Shown here piece by piece: positions 13,899 to 26,229 of a stretch of DNA of 64,000 nt. Position numbers and translations under genes: made by a program. The notes under the pieces were generated by a model. The model was not told where the DNA came from, searched no databases, and saw only the letters and a program-made list of their open reading frames with translations. Source of the stretch: Erpobdella octoculata (taxonomy: Eukaryota > Annelida > Clitellata > Hirudinida > Erpobdellidae); assembly GCA_963978895.1 (NCBI GenBank), contig OZ022242.1, positions 29,705,306 to 29,769,305 of the forward strand. The letters are read 5' to 3'. Position 1 is the stretch's first letter. Each line of letters opens with the position of its first letter.

Positions 13899-14017
13899 TG
13901 AAACGAGAAATGGTGCAAGCCTTTGTTATGGCTGACGAAGATTTGTTGAAGAACGGAAATGCGTCATTTGTCCTTGATGAATTGCTGGCAAATGTCGAGT
14001 CATTTTATTCATTATGA
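13899..14017 (+). CDS. Candidate terminal coding exon, unknown protein
   Basis: After TTTTCTAG, a plausible acceptor, an open stretch reads KREMVQAFVMADEDLL, then NGNASFVLDELLANV and ends SFYSL before TGA. The acidic, helix-like composition and the AATAAA four bases beyond the stop suggest a genuine last exon entered in phase 2. The GT-rich DNA just upstream (13825-13898) would then be intron. No family is recognised, and the relation to the exon-like stretch at 12466 is unclear because each ends in its own stop. Confidence 0.35.
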
Positions 14018-14689
14018 TTAGAAATAAATGAATAACAAATAGCACAAAAATGCTTTCACGATTCGCAATGAAGATTGAACGTCGTGAGATAAAAACAACA
14101 TCGTCCTTATTTCAGAATTTCACTTAAAATAAATCTGTACGTTCTCTTTTCTATTCTCTCTCAACCTTTTCTACAGACGCTCTTCTTCTTCTTCCCGCGG
14201 CCCGTCCTTCCTTCTTTCACCACACACATTCCTGCTGTGATTCACCAGATGAAAACGGTTTGCTCGTGTTTCCATTTTGAACCAGCCACCCAATCTTCGA
14301 ATTGGTCATAAAGGCTGATTGGTGAAGTAATGAGAGGACATGGTGGCGCTTCAGTTCCACGTTTATGTTCTTTTGTGAAATCGCATTAAGCCGAACGCAT
14401 ATGTTCTCGTGTGAAATTATATTAAGTTCTACTTATATAGCCTTGCATAAAGTCACATTATATTGAACGTATATATATATATGTTCTCCCGTGTGATCGC
14501 GTTCAATTGTAAGTTCGTAGGCATATAACAATATTGTGTGACACGACGCCAAGTTGAAGACACGCGCAATAAAATCACGTGCTTAACTCGTAAAGGATGT
14601 GTGTGAGCGAGCATAAATTAAATTTTCCCAAAATGAAAGGCTTTTCTCTTATGCTGAATATTATTTACATTCAGGTGACGAGTTACCGG

Positions 14690-15104
<415 letters not shown>

Positions 15105-15226
15105 TATTAAATAGGTTTTGTTAATTAACGAGAATTATTAATTGTATGTAAACTGAAACAACTATAATTTTTGTATTGTGCTTTATATAATAAGTCACTC
15201 TAACGCTAATAAGTACAAAACCTGGG

Positions 15227-15898
15227 CAGGGGCGGATACAGGATTAGCAAAAGGAAGGAGTTCAAAAGGGGGGGGGGAATATTTCCTTATTGTGTCCGAT
15301 TTAAAGGTTTTGACATAAGCTTTTGCTCAATATATAGTCATTCAAAAAATGAGTTTTTGTAACAGTTTTTAGCAGAATAAGATAAGTAGTTGAGTTTATT
15401 GACCTTCTCTGGAGTCAAGTTTTTTCACAACGCCTAGTATAACATAAAAGCATTGATCAGATCCACTGCAAAAAAACGTATCTGTGTAATAAACCCTCAA
15501 ACTATAGCAGATGAGCAATACCTCCAAACATAATTATAACTAATATGATACTACCAAGTGATTTATCAATTTTCAAAGCAAAATTTAAAATAACTTAGGA
15601 TTTTCATTTTTTAAAACTTATATAACAGTGTTATGAACAAGTAAACAGTTTTACTCTGTCTACAATCTACATTTACTGATTTTATTTAAATTTAAGGGAT
15701 TTCAAATCAATATAGACAGATAAGACAGACTAAAAATACAAGTTAAACAGAGGTTATAACAACTGGTACTCTATACCCTAAGCAAATCGCTACACTTAGG
15801 CTGGTGGATCACGTAACTACCTGTGGAGTGATAAATAATTTGTGTTTTTACAACAAAAGAGGGTCCGGATTCCCAGGATCCCTTGTATCGGCCCCTTG
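15227..15898. mobile_element. Possible hAT-type MITE (CAGGGGCGGATACAGG ends)
   Basis: The left end CAGGGGCGGATACAGG is matched by an inverted right end reading CAAGGGGCCGATACAAGG at 15881-15898, with an AT-rich non-coding interior of about 640 bp. CAGGGGCGGAT-like termini are characteristic of hAT elements. An exact 8-bp target duplication was not found, so boundaries are provisional. A related terminus lies inverted at 30655-30705. Confidence 0.4.
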
Positions 15899-16895
15899 AT
15901 ATATACAGTAATTACAAACACTGCATGAATTTTTGCGTTCATCTTGAACGGCCACGCGTGAGCATATGATAAATAGAAACACAAACAGAAGACTAGTGTG
16001 CTTAGTGCTACGAGCTCATTTGTAAAAATTATTCACAGCAAGTGACTTTTATTCAGCAACAACCCGTTTTATTTAGTAACAACCCATTTTTTATTGAGTG
16101 AAAATTACTTAAATCATAGAATTTTTAATTTTTATTCTAAAGTTTTTATGCATCCTTCGAAAAGGGGAGGATACAAAGGGGGGTTTGAAGAAAAAAAGGT
16201 TTGACCTCCCCTTAAACCCGGGTGAGACGTGAATGTAACTTGCGTGTCTTTAAATCGACTTTAATACATCAATACGCCATATGTGATTTATGTTAATTTA
16301 CGCATTTGTTATGCTTAAAAGAAGCAATTGCTATATTTTTGAAATCACAAAGCGTTTAATGGCAGTTTTCAGGAAGTCAATTCTCCTCCGTACAGCTGTG
16401 ATGAAAGAAAGAACAGAAACTGTTTCATTGCAAGATAAATTGTTTCACAAATATTTTCATAAAGGATTTCTGCTGAAATTCAAACGATGAAAAAGTGCGA
16501 ATGTTTCATCAAAAATAAAAATTCAATAAAAATGTTTAATCGTAAAATAATTCAAACCCGCATGAAAGTCCAAACATTAGATATTTTGTTAAAGTTTTAA
16601 ATTATCATTCGCTAATAAAACTTCAGAACAAGATTTGCAAAGAAAGAAAAAGAGACACTTCAATGCCATGTTAATTAGTCGTATTTCCAACAAGTCAGGA
16701 AGGAAATGTCGTCAACACGTTTGGGTCCATTTTGAAACAAGAAGAAGAAGAAGACAACAAGAAAACTTTCTTAAAAACATTCAATTTGGTTGAAGAAGAA
16801 TGCTGATGAATGAGATAAAAAATTCATTACAAATCTCATTGAGTATTGAATAGGAAAGTAAATTAATTATTACCAGCTCTAAGATTTTGTACGTA
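15899..16895. other. Intergenic DNA
   Basis: No gene recognised. GC-richer remnants at 16150-16230 (AAAAGGGGAGGATACAAAGG and CCTCCCCTTAAACCCGGG) resemble the hAT-like ends nearby and may be a second decayed MITE end. Confidence 0.4.
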
Positions 16896-17185
16896 GGTGT
16901 GCAGTTCTTATCTATAAAAGTCAACATGTGTATACATGTGTGTAGTTCTCATCTATGTATGTCAACATGTGTATAAAAGTGTGCAGTTTTCATCTATGTA
17001 TGTCAACATGTGTGTAAATGTGTGCAGTTCTCATCTATGTAGGTCAACATGTGTGTAAATGTGTGCAGTTCTCATCTATGTATGTCAACATGTGTATAAA
17101 AGTGTGCAGTTCTTATCTATGTAGGTCAACATGTGTATAAAGGTTTGCATTGGCCATCAATGTAAGTCAACACATGTGTGTAAAA
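16896..17185. repeat. 41-bp minisatellite, about 7 copies
   Basis: Head-to-tail copies with the core GTGTGCAGTTCTCATCTATG followed by TATGTCAACATGTGTATAAA; the period is 41 bp between successive GTGTGCAGTT starts (for example 16979, 17020, 17061, 17102). The end copies are more diverged than the middle ones. Confidence 0.93.
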
Positions 17186-17587
17186 GTGCTTATTTAAAAA
17201 AGCCACCGCACAAATTATTAGCAAATTTGAAAAAATTGTATTTATTTGAAAGATTGTGGTAAGCTAACAGAACAGAAAAAGCACGGCATCAAAAATTAAA
17301 AATTAATTTCATCTGAAAATGTTTTATGATAAATATTAAACACAAACAGAAAACAAAATAAACTGTAATATAATTTATCGTATTATGAACGAAATAAAAA
17401 TTGTAACATTGAAAAACAACTTATATGCATGGAGGTAATTCTTCAAACAGCAATCCAATGCAACAACAATAAATTCATTATGAAATGACTCTATTAATTT
17501 TATTAAGAACATTAAACAGACTATTAAAGATCTCAGCAGTTGTTATACTAATATTTATATAATATAAATATTAATAACCTAACTCAC

Positions 17588-17654
17588 CTTGGAAACAATG
17601 TGCATCAGAACTACGTGAAGATGATCCAGTGCACCTATACAATCTTCTGCGATA
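17588..17654 (-). CDS. Weak candidate internal exon (67 nt)
   Basis: On the minus strand an AG (CACTGCAG) precedes a 67-base open block ending CCAAG followed by GTGAGTTAGG, a near-consensus donor. One frame reads YRRRLYRCTGSSSRSSDAHC. The plus strand also shows a perfect donor (GTAAGT at about 17667), so the strand is uncertain. No family is recognised. Confidence 0.2.
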
Positions 17655-17659
17655 CTGCA

Positions 17660-19751
17660 GTGGACGGGTAAGTGGACGCTCACAGTCTCCAATCGTTCGT
17701 TCGCTCGTTCGTTCCTTCGATTGTTCGCTCGTTCGTTCAAAATTGAAATATTTTTCTAAAAGTAAATGTAAATAACATCATGATTTGAAAAAAAATCTTA
17801 TTTTTAAATGTCAGAAAAAGGAAAAAGAATTGAAATAATTCAGCCATAAGTAATGAAATGTGTTTTTTATTCTCAATTCATCTTAATTTACTATCCGTAA
17901 AATATTTTTCTCAATAAAATACATAGTGATATATTTTTTGCAATACAAATTACTAAAACAAGTATTCAAATTACTTTATTTCAATTCACAAATAATTCAT
18001 TTTTTACACAATCATGTTGTTTATGTTTCTACTTATACTTCTTAGGTATCACAAAACATCATTTTCTAATAGCAGCAGCATTCCGAGATTAGTACAAAAA
18101 TGGTAGCATAATTCAATTTTTCCAGCTACATTTTATCTGTTTGTTTTCTAGTAACTTTCTTTCTACAAATGCTTTATAATCCTAAGTTACGGTAAACCAA
18201 TTTGAATAACAAAATGAAGAAAATGATGTATTTTGGGTCTGTTTGTTAAAGACCTGTTTTGCTTTAAGCGACTAATAAATATATAAAAAAATAGAATGCA
18301 AATTTACAAACGTCATTAAATAAATCAAACAATGTGAGTTTATTTTGGAATCTCTAGATTTTATATCATAACCGGTCCTGCTTGCTCTCTTTTTTGCGGA
18401 CAACTTTTGGGAATGAACATTATCAAACTTCGCGCCATTCAATCAAGCTGAAATTTAGATTATAGACTCGCCCTTTATGCAATGCCTTTTGTACAATTTC
18501 ACGAGTTTTCTTAAACCATAATATAGTCCAATTTTAATTTTTAATTTTTAAAAATTGATTATTCTATGTACTTTTTAAATAATCTATTATATTAGGAATT
18601 TGATGAAAAAAACCTTGTTTTTAAGGTTCTATAATTAGCAAACGTTTATACAATTGTTATAGGTAGAATCAATTCTTAAATTTTAGTGATTGTAAAATAA
18701 GTTAGATGAACCAATATACATTTCTAGATTTCTACTGCTACAATTCCTATAATAATGCACTCACATTGTTTTATTAAATTGAAAAATATTCATGAAATGT
18801 TAAAAAAAATTACATGTTAGTACAACTAAATAGAATAGCTTATCAATAAATTGAAAAATTAGGCACATTATTTGAAGAGCAATAAACTTGTGATTGGTAA
18901 GTTTATTTTTTAGCTGTCCATACATGTTGTCCAGAAAAAAATGGTATTACGAAAGTTTGCATAAAATAAGTTTGTTTCCATGCGACTTGAATTAGATTGG
19001 AATTTTGCTGTTGACCACTACATACTTTGGGAAATTGAATCTTTTATGTACTATTTAGCTAGTAAGGTAGTATGAGAGCTCAGTCACTAATTTCAATGCA
19101 ATAAAAATTAGAAATGTGGGCTCTGTTTTTTAAAAACTGTCTGCCTCATACAAAATAAGTTAGGTCAAAAATATTCCAGACGTATAAACAAAAGGAACCC
19201 TTTTATATTCACTACTGTTTTGTATACCTTAAATCTACGCCACTCCTGACAACCATTTTAATTTCAAAGACAACCTATTTTACGTATATACCTCTTTCTA
19301 CTACTTCTTATATTAGCATATTTTTAACGCATTTTTGGAAGCTTAATAAAACACTTAAGCCAGCTGGCTAACTGCCTGGTGAGGAAAATAAACTCGAAAG
19401 CTATAAAACGCAGAGTTCGGGGTTTTTCCACTAGATTTGTGTAACAAAGTTAAATGGAAGCGACTTGTTTATTTTTCTCAGCTGTTATTATTCTTTTTGT
19501 AGGTACGCAACAAATAATTGCCTCTAAGCCTTGTTTAACATAAATTATAATAAATTTTAAACACCGGTGATATTAGTCAATTAAATTATAAAAATGAAAT
19601 CATAAATACAAAACCAACTATGACTATTAAAAAAGATATTTGATATCTATTTTTTGTTTAGCCTTCAGCGCCTTGCAAAATGTTAACAACAATGTACGGA
19701 AGCGCTAAGAAATCTTTTTGAAAAATACAATTTTTTTTATATCCTTATATC
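17660..19751. other. AT-rich intergenic DNA
   Basis: A short (GTTC/GCTC) run lies at 17695-17740. Around 18420-18490 a stretch containing CAATCAAGCTGAAATTTAGA resembles, in inverted orientation, the repeat near 43920-43990. No gene seen. Confidence 0.45.
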
Positions 19752-20395
19752 AACTTCACCGTGTTTTACTTGCTTTCTTGAACCATACGTTACCCAATCG
19801 AAATGAAATGTAGTGGATTTATTTGCCGCTGTAGATTTTACATTCTATTAAATTCTCAAATTGATTTGAAAAAACTCAAGTGAATTATAGAATAAAAACA
19901 ATTAAACAATTGAAAATTCACAAAACATTAAAATTTTTATGTCGAAAAACAAACCATCAATTTTTAGTTTATTTAAAAAAAGTTATACTTAATTTTCAAT
20001 TTAAAAGATTTACAATAAAATATTTGTTCATTTCATATTGATTCGAAAGTTCATATAATTTTAATCCTTACGTTGAGACCCTTTCCCACTTTAAATAATT
20101 ACCTTCCCGTTATCCATTCAAGTTGATATTTGGTGGATTTATTTGTTGCTTTAAATTTTACATTTAGTTGAATGTGCAGCTTAATTGAACAAAATTTGAG
20201 TAAATTATAGAATAAAATCAATTAAAACTTTAAAAATTCTTCAAAAATTAAAATTGTTGTAAAAAAAAACAACAAACCATTAATTTTTAATTTATTTAAA
20301 AAACATTATATTCAACTTTTAAATTTAAAAAGTATAATAAAAATTTTGTTTATTTCATATTGATTCAAAAAGGTTTTTTATATTTTCAATCTTTG
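19752..20395. repeat. Tandem duplication, two diverged ~325-bp units
   Basis: Unit 1 (about 19752-20068) and unit 2 (about 20069-20395) share the ordered blocks GTGGATTTATTTG, GAATTATAGAATAAAA/AAATTATAGAATAAAA, CAAACCATCAATTTTTAGTT/CAAACCATTAATTTTTAATT and TTTCATATTGATTC. They are diverged, so the duplication is old. A third, partial relative lies near 21480-21670. Confidence 0.75.
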
Positions 20396-21699
20396 CATAT
20401 TAGATATTAGATGACTGTGGTCATTTTTTTTATATTTTATAGAGTTACGATCATCAAAAAATACTTTGCAAAACATGTTTAGTCGACAAATTAGAAAATT
20501 ATTAAGAATTTTTAATAAACGAGTTTTTTACGGTTCACTTGTTTAATTGTGAAATTTAAATTGTGAAACTGACTAACCTATTTTTGAATTGTTATTATTC
20601 ATTATTTATTAAAATAGAAAAAAAGCTAAGCCTTCTAATGCATTAGTCAAAAATGCGCTTAAGTCTCTTCTATATAAAACGAAGATTTTTGTAAATTTTA
20701 TATAATTTTTCCGTCACTATTAAAAATTAAGTCAAATTTTACTGTAAATAATTTTTATAACAAAATAATTTTTTATAAAAAATGTTGAAACCCGCGTGAC
20801 CAATGTGTCAACAAACACACTCTGTAGAAGAACAACGGTTGTGACATCTGTCATTTTTTATTTACGTAGCTTTCCATCAGGTTATCTGCAGGTTTCAATA
20901 TGTCACCAAAATAAATCATTTTATTCAAAGATTTCGTGTCAACTCGCAGTTTTCTTTTATTTGAAAGTTTTTTCAACCTTCTAAGAATTTGGTCAAAAAA
21001 CTCCTTTTAGGCCATAACTACAAAGCTTGTGTTTAGTTTACCAGCCAAATGAGAGAAACAGATGAGATAAAAATCAAATTGTCCATTGCAAGGTGCAAAA
21101 AATGTTTAGTAAATGTTTAACTACTCACTAACCACTATGTCTTTTGAATAAATTTTTGTTTAAATTTGTATTCGGCGAAATTCTCGGGTAATTATTATTT
21201 ATTATTTTTTAATGACTTTAAATCAACCAAATGTTTCATCGTGTAATTTTGTGGTCATCAAAACATCTGCACAACTGATTCTCTTGTTTATCACGTTTTC
21301 AACAAACGCCAAACCTAACAAGTGTAACGTAAAAATCTTTTGTATTTTTAATACGGCAGCTATTATTTTTTTGTGAAATGTTTTTTAATTATGATAAGTC
21401 TACAAAAAGTTTTTTTTTAAAGTTGTATTTTTTTTAATTTTCAATTATAACAACGTCGTTTCTTGTTTAAGAAACACAAATTTTGAAAGCCAAAAATAAT
21501 CCATTTACCGCTATCCGATCAAGCTAAAACTTGGTGTTCGTAAGTGTTTTCAATGACAAAGCATTTTATTGACAGTTTAGATTATTTAAACAAAACTTAA
21601 ATAAGATTTAAAATAAAATTAATTAAAATTTAAATAAAAAATCACAAGTTACAAAAAAGTTAGTTAAAAGGCTTTTTTACATTATTATTATTATTATTA
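20396..21699. other. AT-rich intergenic DNA
   Basis: No gene recognised. It includes the partial third relative of the 325-bp repeat at 21480-21670 (CCGCTATCCGATCAAGCTAA). The 62-codon frame at 20796 has no supporting features. Confidence 0.45.
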
Positions 21700-22077
21700 G
21701 AGATGCACCGATACCATAAATATGGCCAATACTGATACCGATACTCATATCATGAAGGAGGCCGATACCGATACCGATACTTTTCAATATTTAATTATTT
21801 ATTTGTTACTGTTTATGTAAAAATACAAAATATCGTGATAATATTTTATTGAAATAATTCAATAGATTTTAAATAATGGTTACTTTATAGTTAATATTTA
21901 AAGTTATATATTCTTAAATTATGGTGCAACAACATTAGGTTCTCCCTCGTATCTATAAAAAACCTGTTTTTCTTAGGGGTGTTGACATTTCTTTTTTATT
22001 TTTTTTACATTTTACACTTTAGGATAAAGCTATTAATTTATTTCTTATTTCTCTTTTTTATAATAGTTTATAGTCCT

Positions 22078-22290
22078 TTACACCAAGTGTTTTAAGACTG
22101 AAACGGCTGTGTCAGAAGCACCTAAGTACTTCCAGTCGTGGATCATACTTTTATTCTTTTCACTTTTCCCTCCTCCTTTCTCCAGGCTTGGGACTGGCTT
22201 GCAAAAGCAAGGTGGAGTTACTATTTCTATCAAATCATTCACGCTTATATACCCTGCTTTTACGCAGTCATCAACCAATATTACGCAATT
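22078..22290 (-). repeat. Dispersed repeat, second copy at 49211-49400
   Basis: About 190 bp match, in opposite orientation, the segment at 49211-49400: shared blocks include CAAGCCTGGAGAAAGGAGGA and ACGACTGGAAGTACTTAGGT. The minus frame is open for 73 codons but the other copy is interrupted, so coding is doubtful. Its family is not recognised. Confidence 0.75.
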
Positions 22291-22366
22291 ATTAACCAAT
22301 ATTACGCAGCATTAAGTAATTTTGAGCAATACAAGCATTCTGCGCATATTTAATTTAATTTAGTAA

Positions 22367-22485
22367 TAATTATTTATTTAATTTATTGAACATTATTTAT
22401 TTAATTTATTGAACATTATTTATTTAATTTATTGAACATTATTTATTTAATTTAATGAACATTATTTAGTTTATTGAACATTATC
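22367..22485. repeat. 23-bp AT minisatellite, about 5 copies
   Basis: Tandem copies of ATTATTTATTTAATTTATTG with AAC, shrinking in length at the 3' end. It lies inside the MITE-like element. Confidence 0.85.
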
Positions 22486-22743
22486 AATTCAGTTTCTTTG
22501 TTTGTAAATAAAGCTTTTCACTTGAAATCTTTGATGTTAAACCGAAACTTTTAATAGAAATAAGTAAATATTCAAAAGTATCGGTATCGACCAATGACCC
22601 TCAAAATGTTACCAGGTCGATACCGATACTGATACCTGGAAAAAGGCCAATACTGCCTAGTGTTTTAGTGTTATTCATTTTATAATACTGTTCTAGTGAA
22701 ATATATTCTATAATCCTGTTTTAGTAATACAGATTTTATCAAA

Positions 22744-25010
22744 CTGTTTTGGTGTTATACATCAATAGGCTCGGAGCACCCAAGGTAGTTGGTCAAGCAT
22801 TGCGACGCCTTCTGTCACCTCCTGCAGCTAAACTAGCACCGGCCATATCGCCTTGCCTTTCCGCTGGACTAGGCTAGCAAAGGCGAGAGGGGGACTTCAG
22901 TTCTGGGAACCCCAAGATTTCCATAAAACTTGCCGAAGTTTCCACCTAGCCACGCTGTCTCAGCCAGAGACCAACACGGAGAGAACCCGTTACCTGTTAT
23001 AAGCCCAAGTTCAACTGGCGTAGAGTTGGGCGCTAGGGGTTGCTCTCAATGGTGGGAAAAGATTTTCTGACACCATTGAGAATTTACTGCCCGCCCAACC
23101 CAGGCAGCCCCCAGGCAATAAGGTACTACCCCGCCACAACTTCCTTGCTTTATCGGGTGTGTGAAGCTTAGACAAAATCGACAGACTTGTTGTAAAACTG
23201 AGCAGCAGGCAAATCTAAAAAAAATTAATAAAAGTTCTGTCATACGACTGGCAGCATGAAACGTCAGAACAGTGTGTACTGGCTTCTCTGACAACATCCA
23301 AAAAAGTGGCTACGTCAGGAAAACCGCCATCATTGATTGCGAGCTGGCCAAGCAAAATATTGATATTGCCGCCCTTCAGGAAACGCGGCTGGCATCTAGT
23401 AGTAGCCTTAAGGAAAATAAATACACTTTTTGGCAGGGTCTGGAATCAGATGAGCACCGACTGCACGGGGTTGGTTTTGCAGTCGTAGCTCCCTTCTGTC
23501 ATTGGTTGAGTTTCCTTCTCAGGAAACCGAGCGTATCGTCTCACTCGCCTTACTACCTCTTGCGAACCTACACACATCTTCAGCGTGTATGCTCCCACAC
23601 TCTCCTCTACGGCTAAAGCTAAGGATGTGTTTTATGAAGAGCTCGAGACAAAGATCAGGAAGATCCCGGTGAGAGAAAATTGTTTTCTTCTTGGAGACTT
23701 GAATGCCAGAGAGGGTGCAAACCACGCATCTTGGCCACATTGCATTGGACACTTTGGTGTCGGAGGGTTTAACAAAAATTGGCAGCGAATGCTTGAGCTT
23801 TGTTCCTTTCACGGGCATGCCATCACTAACACTTTTTTTTTACCAACCCCTTCTACAGAGGGTCTTGGCAACATCCCAGGTTGAGGCACTGGCAACAGCT
23901 AAATTTTGTCAACACTATGAGAGCATTGCTGAATTGCGTGTTCTTTACGCGCAGCTACCACAGTGCCGACTGCGACACTAACCACTCAACGGTTAGAAGC
24001 AAGGTGCGTCAAAAGGGTTGCCCGCAGATGTGCCAATGATAATTGACTGAAGCTTTGCCAAGACATCCAGACCACTGCAAGCTGCGGAAACACTTGTGCA
24101 ATGTACCAGCGCTGTCAAAGTTGCATCCAGGCGAGATCATCAAGGATCGTGGCAGGCAGATGAAGAGATGGATCGAGCACTACGAGGAGCTTTACTCTAA
24201 AAAAAAGTGTCGGCACCACACCGCTGCCTGCCATGGAGCAGCTTGACTTGCCAATCACCATCAAGGAGCTGAGCAAAACAGTTGATTCGATTTGCTGCGG
24301 GAAGGCGCAGGGCAGCGATGGAGCTTCACCGGAGGTCTTGGAGGCTGCTAAAGAGGTTTTCCTTTTTAGGCATTTCCATATGCTCTTGCTTCAGTGCTGG
24401 GGGGAAGGAACAATACCTCAGGACATGCGCGATGTGAGGATTGTCACGCTGTATGAGAATAAAGACTATCGCAGTGACTGTAACAACAACCGCGGGATTT
24501 CTCTTCTCAGCGCTGTGAGTAAGGCCTTTGTTAGAGTAGTCCTCTCCTCAATCACCTGCAGGTACTTGCTGACCGTGTATACCCGAATCAGAGTGTGGGT
24601 TTCGGGCCTAGCGTTTGACCATCGACATGGTGTTCTCCCTCAGACAGCTGCAGGAGAAATGTCGTGAGCAGCAACGTCTTTTATTTCCTGCCTTTATTGA
24701 CCTGACAAAGGCTTTCGACTTGGTCAGCCGGTCTGGTCTGTTTGCCCTTCTTGAGAGAATACGATGCTTTCCCAAGCTTTTGAGGGTGGTCGAGTCGTTT
24801 CATGAAGACATGGCTGGAACAGTTTAGTACGATGGGGTATCATCGGACCCCTTTCCAATCAAAAGCGGCGTGAAACAAGGGTGTGTTATAGCCCCAACAC
24901 TTTTTGGCATTTTTTCTTCCTCCTGCTGAGCAACGCATTCACTGGGTGTGAAGACGGTATCTACCTACATTCAAGGAGTGACGGGTCGCTGCTATTGCCC
25001 CAGCTGTTCG
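22744..25010 (+). mobile_element. Non-LTR retrotransposon (APE type), decayed
   Basis: A GC-richer block standing out from AT-rich flanks. The 500 bp before the coding part look like the element's 5' leader. The coding remnants run in the order endonuclease then reverse transcriptase, and the 3' end is lost: similarity stops after the segment following the SGVKQGCV motif. No poly(A) or tandem tail is visible, so the copy is 3'-truncated or interrupted. Confidence 0.85.
23252..24995 (+). pseudogene. APE endonuclease-reverse transcriptase pseudogene
   Basis: Successive frames encode pieces of one LINE polyprotein. The apurinic-type endonuclease half shows IAALQETRL, HGVGFAV, NCFLLGDLNARE and ITNTFF (about 23320-23860). 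The reverse transcriptase half shows GKAQGSDGASPEVLEAA (motif 0 region), NNNRGISLLSAVSKAF, AFIDLTKAFDLVSR (motif A with the first catalytic Asp) and IKSGVKQGCVIAPTLFGIF (motif B). The catalytic YADD box is missing because the copy ends first. Several frameshifts (near 23490, 23600, 23880, 24230, 24650 and 24830) and stops make it non-functional. Database copies of this family are often labelled craniofacial-development-protein-2-like. Clade placement (RTE-like or other) is uncertain. Confidence 0.85.
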
Positions 25011-25068
25011 CCGTGGTTGCAATAGGTAAAATTGCTACTGTACCGGCAGTACGTCTACCTTAAATTAA

Positions 25069-25086
25069 ATCCTAACCCTAACCCTT
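25069..25086. repeat. Two telomere-like CCCTAA units
   Basis: CCTAACCCTAACCC at the 3' edge of the LINE remnant. Another short TTAGGG pair is at 59888-59903. Too short to be an interstitial telomere tract. Confidence 0.5.
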
Positions 25087-25170
25087 TAAAAAATATGTAT
25101 ATCTTTATAAATTAATCGAAAGATCAATTGTTTTTGGCAAATCCGCCTGGACAACAGCACTTTTACAGCT

Positions 25171-25501
25171 TATTGCCCCGGCTATCGGAGCCTACTACCT
25201 GGGTAATAGTTATAACGGAGTGACGGGAACCTCTTCAGTCTCGTTCACCTCAGACAACAAATATTTTCACCGTCCTAGTAACTATAAATATCTTTTGTTT
25301 ACTATTCACCGGGGTAATATTTTACGATACCATGTCGCTATAAAATTTTTCAGCTATCTTAAGAGCATGTTTTAATTTTTTAAAGTAACTTTTTTAAAAT
25401 TGACCAAATTAGTGAACAAGCGGGTAATCTTTACGACTTGTCTACAGTTGCTATATATATACTTGTTTGGTAATATTAATTAATTAATTAACCGGGGCAA
25501 T
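25171..25501. mobile_element. Possible small MITE (TATTGCCCCGG ends)
   Basis: TATTGCCCCGG at 25171 and its exact inverse CCGGGGCAATA at about 25491 bound about 330 bp that contain further GGGTAATA motifs (25200, 25312, 25421). No target duplication was seen. The interior has no frame. Confidence 0.35.
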
Positions 25502-26229
25502 ACATCGCAGCATTTTGTTTTTGTTTTTTTTCTTCTTGAGATTTTGTAAACAAAAGTTTTAAAAACAGTTTTCTGAACATATCAGTTCTTTTTTCAAACT
25601 TCTTTTAAAGTATTTTGTGAATCTTGAAAATAGATGCATCAATAGATGCATCTCTTTGTTGCCAGCCTAAAAGAACATGTTGATGCATTTACTCTGAGTG
25701 AAATTTAAATAATGTTTTTTTTACATTTTCTCTGAGCATTTTTCTAGACATATAGTTTGTTTTTTTTTTAAATTTACTAATTTTAGCTCTTAAAATTAAC
25801 TTTTTGTAAGATTTTTTTCATCAAACAATGAGATTCATTGTTCCATAAAAAAAGTTTCCATTATACATAAAATAATGAGTGGAGAACTATTATTGTGTAT
25901 ATAATGAAAAACGTTTGAATAAGTTTTGAACGACAATAATGAGAATCCAACATTTTAATATCATAACAGATTAGTTTTTACATTACAAAATTTATAGAGT
26001 CAGTTCTTTGAGTTTTAAATAAGTTGATATAAAGGCCAGATTTGTCCGTGCGATGAGTCGGATAAAATACAAAATTTGAACTCGCCTGCAAGTTGATACA
26101 AAAATTAGTTATTCTGCTATAGTAAACAATATATTTATAAAACAAAGTTTTAATTGTGTACAATATTATATATACCATGACCTCTTTGTGCTGTCGTGTG
26201 ATGGAGAAAATTATCAATAATGTAGTAAT
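25502..26229. other. AT-rich intergenic DNA
   Basis: No gene or element ends recognised. The 79-codon minus frame at 25978-26217 has no recognisable domain. Confidence 0.45.

Larger units (their letters stand above)
21702..22672. mobile_element. Non-autonomous DNA transposon (GATGCACCGATACC ends)
   Basis: The left side begins AGATGCACCGATACC and carries several CGATAC direct repeats (21703-21785). The right side carries the inverse GTATCGGTATCG and TCGATACCGATACTGATACC (22577-22640). Such (CCGATAC)-rich subterminal arrays flank short hAT-like elements. The outermost bases of the two ends have diverged and no target duplication could be confirmed. The interior is non-coding and includes an inserted dispersed repeat (22078-22290). 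Confidence 0.5.

Noticed and set aside
22085..22115. GAAAC motif with a possible upstream hairpin (and its copy near 49365) as further hammerheads
   Set aside because: No CUGANGA box lies upstream and helix I cannot form, so two required parts are missing.
25069..25086. Interstitial telomere or chromosome end
   Set aside because: Only two units here and two near 59.89 kb. Such short runs occur by chance in AT-rich DNA.
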